A stretch of 64,000 nucleotides of DNA, taken from the NCBI GenBank assembly GCA_965198865.1, contig CBDAQA010000033.1, forward strand, positions 85,967 through 149,966, in the 5' to 3' direction. The first letter of the stretch is position 1. Every line of letters begins with the position of its first letter. Under the pieces are notes generated by a model. That model ran no database searches, was not told the origin of the DNA, and worked only from the letters and a program-made list of their open reading frames with translations. The position numbers and the translations under genes are program-made. The DNA comes from CBDAQA01 sp965198865 (GTDB lineage Bacteria > Planctomycetota > Phycisphaerae > Tepidisphaerales > Tepidisphaeraceae). This document shows, in pieces, positions 8,333-17,532 of this stretch.

Positions 8333-9752
8333 CAAAGCTGATCGCGGCGACGGCGACGCAGGCGATCACGAGGATCCATAGGCCAAGCCGCACCTGTCCA
8401 CTGCGGCGGTCGAAGCGCTGGCCAACGGTGGGATCGGCGAGTCGTGTGAGGTAGGCGACGCGGGCGGCCATGCTGCCGTGGGTCCAGTTGCGGGCGGCGA
8501 AGGGGATGTTATTGACGACCGCCACCCGCCGCAGAGCGGACGTGAAGGCGGCCGCACCGTCGGGGCTGATCTGCTGCATCAGGCGGACGGCGTAGACGTC
8601 GGCCTGGCGCTCGAACCACCGGCTGAGCAGGCCGTACCCAATCCAGACGATGGCGACCATCGCGACGACCGTGCCCCCATCCATGGCGGCCGCGGCAGCC
8701 GTCGTCGTCGGGTGAAGCCGGTCGACCAACCAATCGCCGCCGACCGACAGCGCGGCGATGGCCGATCCGATCACGCCGGCGAACCAGGCGAGGTGGCGGT
8801 GGTGGACGTGCCCCAGCTCGTGGGCGAACACGGCCTGCACCTGCTCGTCGGTCATCGTCTCCAGCAGCAGGTCCGACAGCATCACGTACCGCACCATCGG
8901 CACGACGCCCATGACGGCGGCGTTGCCGACGTTGTTGTGCGTGTCCCACAGCAGCACCTCCCGGCACCGCACGCCGGCCAGGCCCAGTACATCGGCCAGC
9001 CCGTCGCGCAGTCGGCCATCCGGCAGCCGGCGAGTGCTCAGCACGTGCCGCTGCACGGCCGGAATCACGATCAGCACAACCGCGATGGTGGCGACATCGA
9101 TGCAGGCGTCGACCGACGGCGGCGCCGGCCAGGTCAGGTGGAACCGCCCCGCCCGACCGGCAGCCCGCAGCGCGAGCGTCGCCCCGTCCCGCAGCATCAG
9201 CACCAGCAGCACCGGCACCGTGGTGAACAGCAGCTGCATCCGCACCTTGTTCGCGAAGTACCCGGCGAACGGCGGCGGCGTGAACACGGGCAGGTCGGCC
9301 TCCAGGTGCGCCAGCACGCTCTGCTCGCGCACGACCCGGTCGACCGGGTACTGCGCCCACCACAGCGCCATCCACCCGAACAGCCCCGGCAGCAGCCCCA
9401 CCAGCACGCCCGGCGTGACCAGCGGCTTGCCCGCCCATCCGCCGAGGACGTGGACGACCGTGTCGTCCACCAGCCGACGCCAGCCCATCGCGAACACGCC
9501 GATGGCGAACCAGGCGGGGATCAGCCCGCGCGCAAAACCCATGGCGAGGTTGAACCGATCGACGCGCCGGCCGAGCCGTCGGTGGGCACCCCGCCGCGCC
9601 ACGCGGCCGCCCCACAGCCGCATCACGACGATCAGCACGCCGTAGCCGATCAGCAGGAGCATGGCGCCCAGCACCGGGTCGACCAGCGGCAGCGGGGTCT
9701 CGGTGGCCGATTCCCAGACGCCGAAGAGCAGGATCAGCAGGAGCGTGCGCAC
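8307..9752 (-). CDS. M48 family membrane metallopeptidase
   Basis: A 481-residue integral membrane protein. Several hydrophobic helices (start to about residue 120, and around 185-200 and 230-250) precede a cytoplasmic-facing metalloprotease domain with the zinc-binding motif VFAHELGHVHHRH and an upstream NAAVMGVVPMVRYVMLSDLL strand, as in the Ste24/HtpX group. A second glutamate ligand probably lies in the RWFERQADVYAVRLM segment. HtpX and Ste24 relatives degrade or process membrane proteins; the substrate here is unknown. At 481 residues it is longer than HtpX (about 290) and nearer Ste24-like proteins. It ends 30 nt after the next upstream gene on this strand, so it may be co-transcribed with the cysteine desulfurase group. 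Confidence 0.87.
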   Translation of the reverse strand: MRTLLLILLFGVWESATETPLPLVDPVLGAMLLLIGYGVLIVVMRLWGGRVARRGAHRRLGRRVDRFNLAMGFARGLIPAWFAIGVFAMGWRRLVDDTVVHVLGGWAGKPLVTPGVLVGLLPGLFGWMALWWAQYPVDRVVREQSVLAHLEADLPVFTPPPFAGYFANKVRMQLLFTTVPVLLVLMLRDGATLALRAAGRAGRFHLTWPAPPSVDACIDVATIAVVLIVIPAVQRHVLSTRRLPDGRLRDGLADVLGLAGVRCREVLLWDTHNNVGNAAVMGVVPMVRYVMLSDLLLETMTDEQVQAVFAHELGHVHHRHLAWFAGVIGSAIAALSVGGDWLVDRLHPTTTAAAAAMDGGTVVAMVAIVWIGYGLLSRWFERQADVYAVRLMQQISPDGAAAFTSALRRVAVVNNIPFAARNWTHGSMAARVAYLTRLADPTVGQRFDRRSGQVRLGLWILVIACVAVAAISFVTGTATPN

Positions 9753-9782
9753 GATTTTCGTCCCAGGGGGTGGCCGGCACGT

Positions 9783-10160
9783 CTAAAGCAAATGGCCGAG
9801 TGTGAACCAAACAAGGCAGGACAACAGTGATAGTGCCACGACGCCGATGAACATCCCCTGGACGAAACCCCACCGTTGCCGCCGGAGGCCAATCCAAACG
9901 CCGAAGCCCGTCATGCCTGAGAGCATGAGGGCTGCGCCCAACGCGGGCAATCTAGAGGCGGTGGCCCCGGCGAGGGCTAGAAGAACAACTGTGATCACGG
10001 TGATGAGGCCGGACGCGAAGCAACCGACCCCTATCAACATCTGATCGCCGGGAAGCGGCCGGCATGTCGGGGCGTAGCTCAACGGGCGTGGAGGTGTTAC
10101 CGCGCTCAACGTGTCGGGAGTGAGAGACGATTGGCTTTCCGTCGAGCCCTTCAAGGTCAC
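9783..10160 (-). CDS. Small membrane protein, coupled to cysteine desulfurase
   Basis: A GTG at 10158-10160 overlaps the stop of the cysteine desulfurase gene as GTGA, giving about 125 residues; an internal ATG at 10040 would give 85. The N-terminal ~40 residues are polar and Pro/Ser rich. Then come three hydrophobic helices (GVGCFASGLITVITVVLLAL, a second at LPALGAALMLSGMTGFGVWI, a third at FVQGMFIGVVALSLLSCLVW) and a short end (FTLGHLL). I do not recognise the family. The stop-start overlap suggests translational coupling, but the membrane protein shows no obvious link to sulfur transfer. Confidence 0.6.
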   Translation of the reverse strand: MTLKGSTESQSSLTPDTLSAVTPPRPLSYAPTCRPLPGDQMLIGVGCFASGLITVITVVLLALAGATASRLPALGAALMLSGMTGFGVWIGLRRQRWGFVQGMFIGVVALSLLSCLVWFTLGHLL

Positions 10161-11308
10161 ACCGCCACCGGCAGCACCGCCCGCAGTCGCGTGATGATCG
10201 GCGGCAGGATCTGCAGCGCGCGGTCGACCTCGGCCTCGGTCGTGTACCGGCTCAGGCTGAACCGGATCGCCCCGTGCGCGATCCGGCCATCCACGCCCAT
10301 CGCCATCAGCACCGGCGACGGCTCGAGGCTGCCGCTGCTGCAGGCGCTGCCGGCCGAGGCGCACACCTCGGCCTCGCTCAGCAGCAGCAGGATCGCCTCG
10401 GCCTCCAGCCGGCTGAACCCGATGTTCGACGTGTTCGGCACCCGCTCGGCCGACCCGCCGATCACGTGGGCGTCCTCGATCGACTCGATGACCGACTGCT
10501 CGAACTGGTCCCGCAGTCGGGCGACGGCCGGCATCTTCGGCAGCGACGACTGCGCCAGTTCGGCCGCCTTGCCCATGCCGACGATGCCGGGGACGTTCTC
10601 GGTCCCGCCGCGCCGGCCGCGCTCCTGCGGGCCGCCGATCATGAGCGCTCGCACGCGGACGCCCTTGCGGACGAACATCCCGCCGACGCCCTTGGGGCCG
10701 TGGAACTTGTGCGAGGCGAAGCTCATCGCATCGATCGGCGTGGCGTGCACGTCGACCGGCACCTTGCCGACCGCCTGCGTGGCGTCGCAGTGGAACGGCA
10801 CGTTCCGCCCCTTGCACAGCCGGGCGATCTTGTCGACCGGGAACACCACGCCCGTCTCATTGTTGGCCCACATGATCGTGACCAACGCCGTGTCCGGTCC
10901 GACCGCACTCTCCAGCACGTTCATGTCGAGCGCGCCGGAGTCGTCGACGGGCACGGCCACAATCTCGATCCCATCGCGGCCCAGGTGCTTGCACAGCTCG
11001 CGCACGGCCGAGTGCTCGACCGTGCTGGTGACGATCTGGTTCCGCGGGGCCCGGCTTAGCAGTAGCCCCCGCAGTGCGGTGTTGATCGCCTCGGTGCCGC
11101 CGGCGGTGAAGGTGAGCTCAGCGTCGTCGCAGCCGATCAGGGCCGCCACCTGCGCCCGGGCCTCGTCGATCGCCTGCCGGGCCTTCTGGCCGAACCGGTA
11201 GACGCTGGAGGCGTTGCCGTACAGCTCGGTCAGGTACGGCAGCATGGCGGCCACCACCTCGGGGGCGGGCTTGGTGGTGGCGTTGTTGTCCAGGTAGATC
11301 ATCGACAT
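10157..11308 (-). CDS. Cysteine desulfurase (NifS/IscS family)
   Basis: A 383-residue PLP enzyme that removes sulfur from L-cysteine as an enzyme persulfide for Fe-S clusters, thiolated tRNA or other acceptors. It begins MIYLDNNATTKPAPEVVAAM, has FTAGGTEAINTALRG and TSTVEHSAVRELCKHLG, the PLP lysine in SFASHKFHGPKGVGG, and the catalytic cysteine loop SAGSACSSGSLEPS near residue 327. The loop sequence and length match group I (NifS/IscS) enzymes. No iscU or nifU neighbour is present, so the partner cannot be assigned. The small membrane protein begins on its stop codon. The next residue after the first ATG is Ser-Met, so the second ATG is an alternative start. Confidence 0.93.
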   Translation of the reverse strand: MSMIYLDNNATTKPAPEVVAAMLPYLTELYGNASSVYRFGQKARQAIDEARAQVAALIGCDDAELTFTAGGTEAINTALRGLLLSRAPRNQIVTSTVEHSAVRELCKHLGRDGIEIVAVPVDDSGALDMNVLESAVGPDTALVTIMWANNETGVVFPVDKIARLCKGRNVPFHCDATQAVGKVPVDVHATPIDAMSFASHKFHGPKGVGGMFVRKGVRVRALMIGGPQERGRRGGTENVPGIVGMGKAAELAQSSLPKMPAVARLRDQFEQSVIESIEDAHVIGGSAERVPNTSNIGFSRLEAEAILLLLSEAEVCASAGSACSSGSLEPSPVLMAMGVDGRIAHGAIRFSLSRYTTEAEVDRALQILPPIITRLRAVLPVAV

Positions 11309-11386
11309 AGGCGGTCCCTCGTGGGGGGTATGGTACCCGCGCAGGATAGATCACTCCACCGAACGGTACACGGCCTCCTGGCCCGG

Positions 11387-11450
11387 CCTGCTCACTTCAG
11401 CGAGCAGGGTCACTACGCGAACCACGTCCGCCCCTGCTTGCTGAAGCAGG
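11387..11450. repeat. Two small hairpins upstream of the polyprenyl synthase
   Basis: CCTGCTC (11387-11393) pairs with GAGCAGG (11402-11408), and CCTGCTT (11433-11439) pairs with AAGCAGG (11444-11450). The two 7-bp stems are near-copies of each other with changes on both sides. They lie in the 263-nt gap between the divergent cysteine desulfurase and polyprenyl synthase genes. Their role is unknown; they could be transcript structures or remnants of a small palindromic unit. Confidence 0.4.
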
Positions 11451-11571
11451 CAGGCGGGATCACGCGCTTCCGAGTTTCACCCGTTGCGAAACTTCCGGCA
11501 TCGATTGGCGGCTGGCGCGGTCGCTACTACACTCCCGCGACTTGTTAGGACTGCCCGTCAAAGGAGTTCCG

Positions 11572-12567
11572 ATGTCCTCCACGATGCCGGCCGCGCTGGC
11601 CACCCTGACCGAGTGCATTGCCGACGAGCTCGCCGCCGTCGAGCGACGGTTCCACGGCGAGCTGGAGACGGATCTCCGGCCGGTGAACGCCCTCGTCCGC
11701 CACGTCAGCCGGTTCCGCGGGAAGATGCTCCGGCCGTGCCTGGTCCTGTTAACCGGCCGGGCCTGCGACCCCCGCGCCGAACTGACTGACGCTCACGTCA
11801 CGCTGGCCACGGTGGTCGAAATGGTCCACATGGCAACGCTCGTCCACGACGACGTGCTGGACGAGGCCGAGCTGCGGCGGAAGGGGGCGACGATCAACCA
11901 CCTCCGTGGCAACGAGGCGGCGGTCATGCTGGGCGACTACCTGATCAGCCACAGCTACCACCTGTGCGCCAGCCTCGACAGCCAGCTCGCCAGTCGGCTG
12001 ATCGCCCGCACCACCAATCAGGTGTGCGAGGGCGAGCTGCTGCAGATCGACAACCGGCACAACCTGGAACTGGACGAGCCGACCTACTTCGAGATCATCA
12101 AGCGCAAGACGGCCGTCCTGTGCGCCGCCTGCTGCACGCTGGGCGCGACCTACGCCGGCGCCGACGAGCGGCGGGTCCGCCAGATGGAGACGTACGGCCT
12201 GTCCCTCGGCACGGCGTTCCAGATCCAGGACGACATCCTCGACCTCGTCGGCGACCAGGCGACGGTCGGCAAGACCCTCGGCAGCGACATCGACAAGGGC
12301 AAGATGACCCTGCCGATGATCCACTTCCTGCGCACCGCCCCGGCCGAGCACCGGGCGCTGCTGCGGTCCCTGCTGGCCAGCCGCGACCCTGACCGACACG
12401 AGCAGGTGCGGAACCTGATCGCCCCCAGCCCGAGCATCGGCTACGCCCGCGAGGCTGCGGCGAAGCTGGTGCGGCAGGCGCGGGCGACGCTGGCCGACCT
12501 GCCCGAGTCCGACGCCCGGCAGACGCTGGCCACGATGGCGGACTTCGTGATCGCCAGGGGGGTCTGA
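11572..12567 (+). CDS. Polyprenyl diphosphate synthase
   Basis: A 331-residue trans-prenyltransferase that extends allylic diphosphates with isopentenyl diphosphate. It has both aspartate-rich motifs: LVHDDVLDEAELRRKG (first, near residue 80) and FQIQDDILDLVGD (second, near residue 215), plus RGKMLRPCLVLLTG at the start and GSDIDKGKMTLPMIH. Residues before the first motif are small, which fits a medium/long-chain enzyme of the IspB or heptaprenyl type making a quinone side chain; the exact chain length cannot be read. ATG 11572 is chosen because AAAGGAG lies 6 nt upstream; an in-frame TTG 30 nt earlier has no such site. It stands alone, with IspH of the same pathway 8 kb away. Confidence 0.9.
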   Translation: MSSTMPAALATLTECIADELAAVERRFHGELETDLRPVNALVRHVSRFRGKMLRPCLVLLTGRACDPRAELTDAHVTLATVVEMVHMATLVHDDVLDEAELRRKGATINHLRGNEAAVMLGDYLISHSYHLCASLDSQLASRLIARTTNQVCEGELLQIDNRHNLELDEPTYFEIIKRKTAVLCAACCTLGATYAGADERRVRQMETYGLSLGTAFQIQDDILDLVGDQATVGKTLGSDIDKGKMTLPMIHFLRTAPAEHRALLRSLLASRDPDRHEQVRNLIAPSPSIGYAREAAAKLVRQARATLADLPESDARQTLATMADFVIARGV

Positions 12568-12681
12568 TCGGGCGTTCCCATTATGAGACGCTTAGGATGA
12601 CGGGCCTGGGCTGCCCTAAGAGTCGCTAAGGGAGCCGCCCCGAGCCTCAACATCCGGTCGGTTGGGGACTATTCTCCGGCA

Positions 12682-15600
12682 ATGACGTTCCTTTCCGCTC
12701 GCCCTTGGCTGTGCGGCATCGCGCTGGCCGCCGTATGCGCCGTCGCGTCTGCTGACCAGACGGCACCCGCCCCGGCAACGCAGCCGGCCTCCCCGCTGCC
12801 CTCCAACGCCCTAACATTGGGGGCCGTTCCGACCACGACCGGCGCGCACACCGTCGAGGTCGACGCCCGGCTGGACGATGCCCCTGCGCGATTCCGCTAC
12901 ACCCTACAGATGCCGGCCATCCCGGTGGCGTCGAACCATGCCGTCCCGCTGGTCGTCGCCCTGACAGATCATGCCGGCGGCGTGGTCCCGCCGGCCTCCA
13001 GCTCTACAGCGGATGCCCCGTTCGCCTGCCTGGTGCCGCAGTGCCCCGCCGGTCACACGTGGGACGATCCGAGCGAGCAGGTGATCCTCCGCCAGCTGAT
13101 CGACGGCGTCGTCAACGCCGCCCACCTCGACGGCAACCGGATCTGCCTGACCGGCGCCGGACCCGCCGCGGTCGAGGTGTGGCGCACCGGTGCCGCGATG
13201 GCCGACCGGCTCGCGGCCATCGCACCGATCGAGGGGTCGCCCCCCGAGGACCCTGCGGAAACGGTCGATGCCCTCTGGCACGTCGGCGTCTGCTTCGTCG
13301 CTCCGCCGTCCGAGACGCCGGGACCAATGCTGTCGGCCCTGGCCGCCCGGCCGCACCGGGATTACACGTTCCACGTCGACCCCGCCGCCGACGCCGCCCT
13401 CGCGGCACGGGCGATCTACGCCGACCCCTCGTTCTGGGGATGGATGTTCGCTCACCACCGGTCGGCCGACACGTCGCCCGCGCCCGATCGGGACCCGCAC
13501 CCGCGCCTGGGACCACCAACCTCGACGCCGACCACCACCGTGCCCGTTGCCGTCACGATTGACCACAGCGGGCTGCCGACGAAGCCTGGGTACTCCGTTG
13601 TCCCAGCCACGCTGCGACTGGGCGATCGGACGCTCCCGTTCGACTTCGGCGTCTACCTGCCGCCCGGCTACCCGCACGCCGTCGGCTACCGCGGCGGGCG
13701 GGTGGCGACGCTGGTGAACCTGCACTGGCGCGAGTTCTTCGGCGGGTCGGACGACCAAGTGGTCCGTGAGACGCTGGCCAAACTGCTCGTCCGCTTCCCG
13801 GTCGAGGTGCGGCACAAGGGGGAGATGCCGCCGAACCCCGTGCCGCTGACGCAGGTCGCGCCGGTCATCTGCATCATGCCCCACTGCCCGGCCAACTGCC
13901 GCTTCGAGTGGACGCCGGGGATGGCCGAGGCGATCGGCCAGCTGATCGACCAGGTCGTGCCCGCCCTGCACGCCGACCCCGACCGCGTGGTGCTGACCGG
14001 CGTCAGCTACGGGGGCAGCAGCGCGTGGATGGTGGGCCAGCAGATCGCCAGCCGGATCGCCGGCATCGTGCCGTGCGACGGGCGGCGCACGTCCAATCCG
14101 GCCGCCACGGCCACCGCCCTACGCGACGTCGGCATCTACATCTCGGCCGGCGACGTGGATGGGGACTTCACCAACGACGCCCGCCTGATGGCCGGTGCCC
14201 TTGCCGCGGCCGGTCACCCCAACGTCACCTACCGCGAGATCCACGGCGGGAACCACTTCTGCTTCAGCGCGACCTACACCGACCCCGCCTTCTGGGCGTG
14301 GCTCGAATCACAGCATCGCCCGGTTAGGGTCGCCGGTTCCACGCTGTCCGCCCCGCTGATCCTCGCCTCGGCTGAACCGCCACCGAACCCCGGCCCGACG
14401 ACGAAGCCGGCACCGCCGGTCACGCCGAAGCCCGCGGACAAGCCGGCGCCGGTCGCGGTGAAGGTTGCGCCACCTGCGCCCGTGGCATTGGTGGCCAAGC
14501 CCGCGACGCAACCGGTCGCCCCGCCGGCGATCGCGAACGTGAAGCCGGCCCCGCCGACGTCGTTCTCGCTCGACCCGGCCACGCTGCCGACGACGCCGGG
14601 GTCGCACGTCGTGCGGACGAACATCCAGATGGACGGCAAGCCGGTCCGGTTCAAGTTCTGGCTCTACCTGCCCAAGGATTACGGCAAGGGGCCGCAGACG
14701 TGGCCCGTCGTGATGGCCCTGCACAACAAGGGCTCGATCGGCGGCGACGGCAACGGCAGCATCACCGGCGAGGGGCTGCCGCTGCTGATGGCGCACGGCC
14801 GGCCCGACATGCGCTGGACCGGCGACGTGCCCCAGCGCCCGATCGACCTGCAGCGCGACGCCCCGTTCGTCTGCGTCGCCCCGCAGGTGCCCACCGCCCA
14901 CACGTTCGACGACCCGGCCATGCTGGCCGTGATCGACCAGCTGCTGGAGGCGATCGTCGCCAACTGCCACGGCGATCCGACGCGCACCTACCTGACCGGC
15001 TTCAGCTACGGCGCGTCCAACACCTGGCTGGTCGCGTCGGCGCTGGCCGACCACTTCGCCGCCATCGCCCCGATCGACGGCCGGGCCACGCCCGACCCCG
15101 ACGCCACCGTCGCCAGGCTGGCCCACACCGGCGTCTACCAGGTGATCGGCGGCGACGACGGCGACTTCATGCCCGAGGCGAAGCGGATGGTCGCCGCCCT
15201 GGCGGCCAAGCCGCACCCCGATTTCGACTTCCACGTCGTGCCCGGCGGGAACCACTTCTGCTACGGCTCGGTCTACGCCGACCCGACGTTCTGGGCGTGG
15301 ATGTTCTCCCACCGGCGCAAGCCGCCGGCGCCCAAGGCCATGGCCGACAACGGCGACGCGGCGGCCGGCGTGACGGTGCTGGTCGACACCAGCGCCCTGC
15401 CCCGCCACGGCGGCTACACCGTGATCCGCCCGACCGTGCGCGTCGACGGCCAGACGCTGTCCATGCCGGTCGGCCTGTGGCTGCCGACGGCCTACCCGCA
15501 CTTCGCCGGGCCGCTGCCGGTGATCGTGTCGCTCCACAACCGGTACGCGATCGGCATGGCCGACACGAACGCCGCGCTGCTCGGCGAGGGGCTGCCCAGC

Positions 15601-16158
15601 ATCCTGGCCCACGGCGACAACAACCGCGGCGAGCACGGCGACCCGCCGGCCCACCCGGTCAACCCCGCCAACGACGTCGCGTTCGTCGGCGTCTTCCCGC
15701 AGTGCCCCGCCGGCCACGCCTGGGAGTCGGGCCCCATGCCCGAGGTGGTCGACAAGCTGCTGGCCGCCCTGCTCGTGGGGTACGACACGACCGTCGACCC
15801 GGACCGCGTCTACGGCACCGGCTGGAGCTACGGCGGCTCGTGTACGTGGGCCCTCGCCACGGCCTATCCCCAGCGGTTCGCCGCCATCGCCGTCAACGAC
15901 GGCCGAGCCATGCCCGACCCCACCGCGGCCGTGGCGAAACTGCGGGACGTCGCGGTCTACCTCACCGTGGGCGACCACGATGGCGAGTTCATCGACGAGG
16001 AGCACCGGATGCTCGACGCCCTGACCGCCGGTCGGCACCCCAACTTCGTCCAGCACACGATCGCCCACGGCGACCACGCCGCCTACATGGCGGTGTACAA
16101 CGACCCCGCCTTCTGGGGCTGGCTGCTGGCGCAGCGGCGGCACGCGACTACGCGTTGA
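12682..16158 (+). CDS. Secreted protein of four tandem alpha/beta-hydrolase (esterase-like) units
   Basis: A signal peptide (residues 1-24) precedes four homologous units of about 250 residues: about 45-260, 290-548, 628-880 and 895-1150. Units 2-4 each have a nucleophile elbow (GVSYGGSS Ser442; GFSYGASN Ser775; GWSYGGSC Ser1049) and a late histidine (GGNHFCF His525; GGNHFCYG His858; HGDHAAYM His1132), as in PHB-depolymerase/feruloyl-esterase-like hydrolases. Each ends with a Y-x-D-P-x-F-W-x-W motif. Unit 1 reads GAGPA at the elbow and lacks the histidine segment, so it is probably catalytically dead. A Pro/Lys/Ala linker (about 555-625) separates units 2 and 3. Substrate is unknown; carbohydrate esters are plausible given the enzymes nearby. 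The 3477-nt frame is intact. Confidence 0.82.
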   Translation: MTFLSARPWLCGIALAAVCAVASADQTAPAPATQPASPLPSNALTLGAVPTTTGAHTVEVDARLDDAPARFRYTLQMPAIPVASNHAVPLVVALTDHAGGVVPPASSSTADAPFACLVPQCPAGHTWDDPSEQVILRQLIDGVVNAAHLDGNRICLTGAGPAAVEVWRTGAAMADRLAAIAPIEGSPPEDPAETVDALWHVGVCFVAPPSETPGPMLSALAARPHRDYTFHVDPAADAALAARAIYADPSFWGWMFAHHRSADTSPAPDRDPHPRLGPPTSTPTTTVPVAVTIDHSGLPTKPGYSVVPATLRLGDRTLPFDFGVYLPPGYPHAVGYRGGRVATLVNLHWREFFGGSDDQVVRETLAKLLVRFPVEVRHKGEMPPNPVPLTQVAPVICIMPHCPANCRFEWTPGMAEAIGQLIDQVVPALHADPDRVVLTGVSYGGSSAWMVGQQIASRIAGIVPCDGRRTSNPAATATALRDVGIYISAGDVDGDFTNDARLMAGALAAAGHPNVTYREIHGGNHFCFSATYTDPAFWAWLESQHRPVRVAGSTLSAPLILASAEPPPNPGPTTKPAPPVTPKPADKPAPVAVKVAPPAPVALVAKPATQPVAPPAIANVKPAPPTSFSLDPATLPTTPGSHVVRTNIQMDGKPVRFKFWLYLPKDYGKGPQTWPVVMALHNKGSIGGDGNGSITGEGLPLLMAHGRPDMRWTGDVPQRPIDLQRDAPFVCVAPQVPTAHTFDDPAMLAVIDQLLEAIVANCHGDPTRTYLTGFSYGASNTWLVASALADHFAAIAPIDGRATPDPDATVARLAHTGVYQVIGGDDGDFMPEAKRMVAALAAKPHPDFDFHVVPGGNHFCYGSVYADPTFWAWMFSHRRKPPAPKAMADNGDAAAGVTVLVDTSALPRHGGYTVIRPTVRVDGQTLSMPVGLWLPTAYPHFAGPLPVIVSLHNRYAIGMADTNAALLGEGLPSILAHGDNNRGEHGDPPAHPVNPANDVAFVGVFPQCPAGHAWESGPMPEVVDKLLAALLVGYDTTVDPDRVYGTGWSYGGSCTWALATAYPQRFAAIAVNDGRAMPDPTAAVAKLRDVAVYLTVGDHDGEFIDEEHRMLDALTAGRHPNFVQHTIAHGDHAAYMAVYNDPAFWGWLLAQRRHATTR

Positions 16159-16201
16159 CGCGTCCCTATCTTTCCTCTGTCCCGGCCGTCCGTAAGATGT
16201 C

Positions 16202-16269
16202 CTCCAAGCCGGCGTCTGAGGTGCGCCGAAGACCCGGGCCTTCGGCGCACCTCAGACGCCGGCTTGGAG
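16202..16269. repeat. Long perfect inverted repeat (30-bp arms), copy 1
   Basis: The arms at 16202-16231 and 16240-16269 are exact reverse complements with an 8-nt centre (ACCCGGGC). The element starts 44 nt after the stop of the esterase gene and ends 32 nt before the next start. Its outer part, AAGCCGGCGTC-x-GAGGT-x-CGCCGAAG, recurs at 22941-23002 with paired changes in both arms. It could end transcription or be a dispersed palindromic element; no T run follows. Confidence 0.8.
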
Positions 16270-16300
16270 TGCAGTTTCCCGTGGTGATCGGAGCAGGTGC

Positions 16301-17413
16301 ATGAGCGGTCGTGGCGTGGCGGTGGCGTTGGTGTTGTTGGCCGTCGGGACCTACCTGACCGTGGCCGGGGTGGGGTGCATGGACTCGCCGGCCAAGGCGG
16401 GCGGGACGTCGGACGGGTCGGCCTCCGGCTACGACGGCAACCGGCCGTTCGCCACCACGCGGGCCAAGGGGCTGCCGTTCCGCGGCGTCTCCATGCAGGT
16501 GCAGCGCGTCGACTGGATCGAGAAGTACGAGCAGAGCGAGGACGAGATCGCCGACACCGGTGCCGACACGGTCCTGCTGGTCGTTGAGGGGAGGCAGGAG
16601 AACGGCACGTCGAGCCACATCTACCTCGACATGCGGATGACCCCCACGCCGGAGAAGCTGGCGGAGCTGATCGACCACGCGAAGAAGCGCCACCTGCGCG
16701 TGGTGCTGATGCCGATCGTGCTGCTGGACAACCCCAAGGGGGACGAGTGGCGCGGCACGCTCAAGCCCGACAGCTGGGACGACTGGTTCGACAGCTACCG
16801 CGACATGCTCACCCAGTTCGCGTGGGTGGCCCAGGGGCACGGCGTCGATGCCATGTCGGTCGGGTCGGAGCTGGTCAGCACCGAGGGGCGCGACCACCTG
16901 GACCAGTGGACAAAGACGATCGCCAAGGTGCGCGAGGTATTCCACGGCAGCCTCACCTACTCGGCCAATTGGGACCACTACAGCAACGTGCCGTTCTGGG
17001 ACCAGCTCGACCTGATCGGCATGAACAGCTACTACAAGCTGGGCAACGACCAGAACGCAACGGTGGCCGACATCGAGGGCAGGTGGAAGAGCATCCAGCA
17101 CGACCTGCACGCCTTCCAGGCGAAGGTTCACAAGCCGTTGGTGTTCCTCGAGGCGGGCTGGTGCAGCTTGCAGAACGCCGCCAGCGAACCGTGGGACTAC
17201 ACCCGCACGGATCTCCCAGCCGACACAGACCTCCAGAAGCGCCTGTACACGGCGTTCTACAACGTCTGGTACGGCGACCCCCAGCTGGGCGGGTTCTTCA
17301 TGTGGGAGTGGCCCCCCGGCCCCGCCGACGACCGCGGGTACAGCCCCAAGGGCAAGCCGGCCGAGGGCGTGCTGCGCGAGTGGATGGCGAAGAAGCCGTG
17401 GGCCGTGCGGTAA
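16301..17413 (+). CDS. GH113-like TIM-barrel glycosidase, putative lipoprotein
   Basis: A 370-residue protein with an N-terminal hydrophobic segment ending in a lipobox-like VAGVGC, so probably lipid-anchored. The body looks like the glycoside hydrolase family 113 barrel: FRGVSMQVQRVDWIEKY, then DTGADTVLLVVEGRQE, the helper strand HLRVVLMPIVLLDNP, the candidate acid/base glutamate in AMSVGSELVST and the candidate nucleophile glutamate in PLVFLEAGWCS. It ends with GGFFMWEWPPGPADDRGYSP, typical of the last strand of this clan. Such enzymes act on beta-mannan or related chains; the substrate is inferred from family only. It follows the esterase-like protein, with the long palindrome between them. 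Confidence 0.75.
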   Translation: MSGRGVAVALVLLAVGTYLTVAGVGCMDSPAKAGGTSDGSASGYDGNRPFATTRAKGLPFRGVSMQVQRVDWIEKYEQSEDEIADTGADTVLLVVEGRQENGTSSHIYLDMRMTPTPEKLAELIDHAKKRHLRVVLMPIVLLDNPKGDEWRGTLKPDSWDDWFDSYRDMLTQFAWVAQGHGVDAMSVGSELVSTEGRDHLDQWTKTIAKVREVFHGSLTYSANWDHYSNVPFWDQLDLIGMNSYYKLGNDQNATVADIEGRWKSIQHDLHAFQAKVHKPLVFLEAGWCSLQNAASEPWDYTRTDLPADTDLQKRLYTAFYNVWYGDPQLGGFFMWEWPPGPADDRGYSPKGKPAEGVLREWMAKKPWAVR

Positions 17414-17532
17414 CATCTCGTACGCCGAGCGGCGATGAAAATATCTTAAGCTTCGAGCCGTTCTTGTAGGTGAAGGTCGGGTCGCCCGCGGCATCGTGCC
17501 GCACAGCGGAGCGGGTCCCGGCCCTCATTTGT

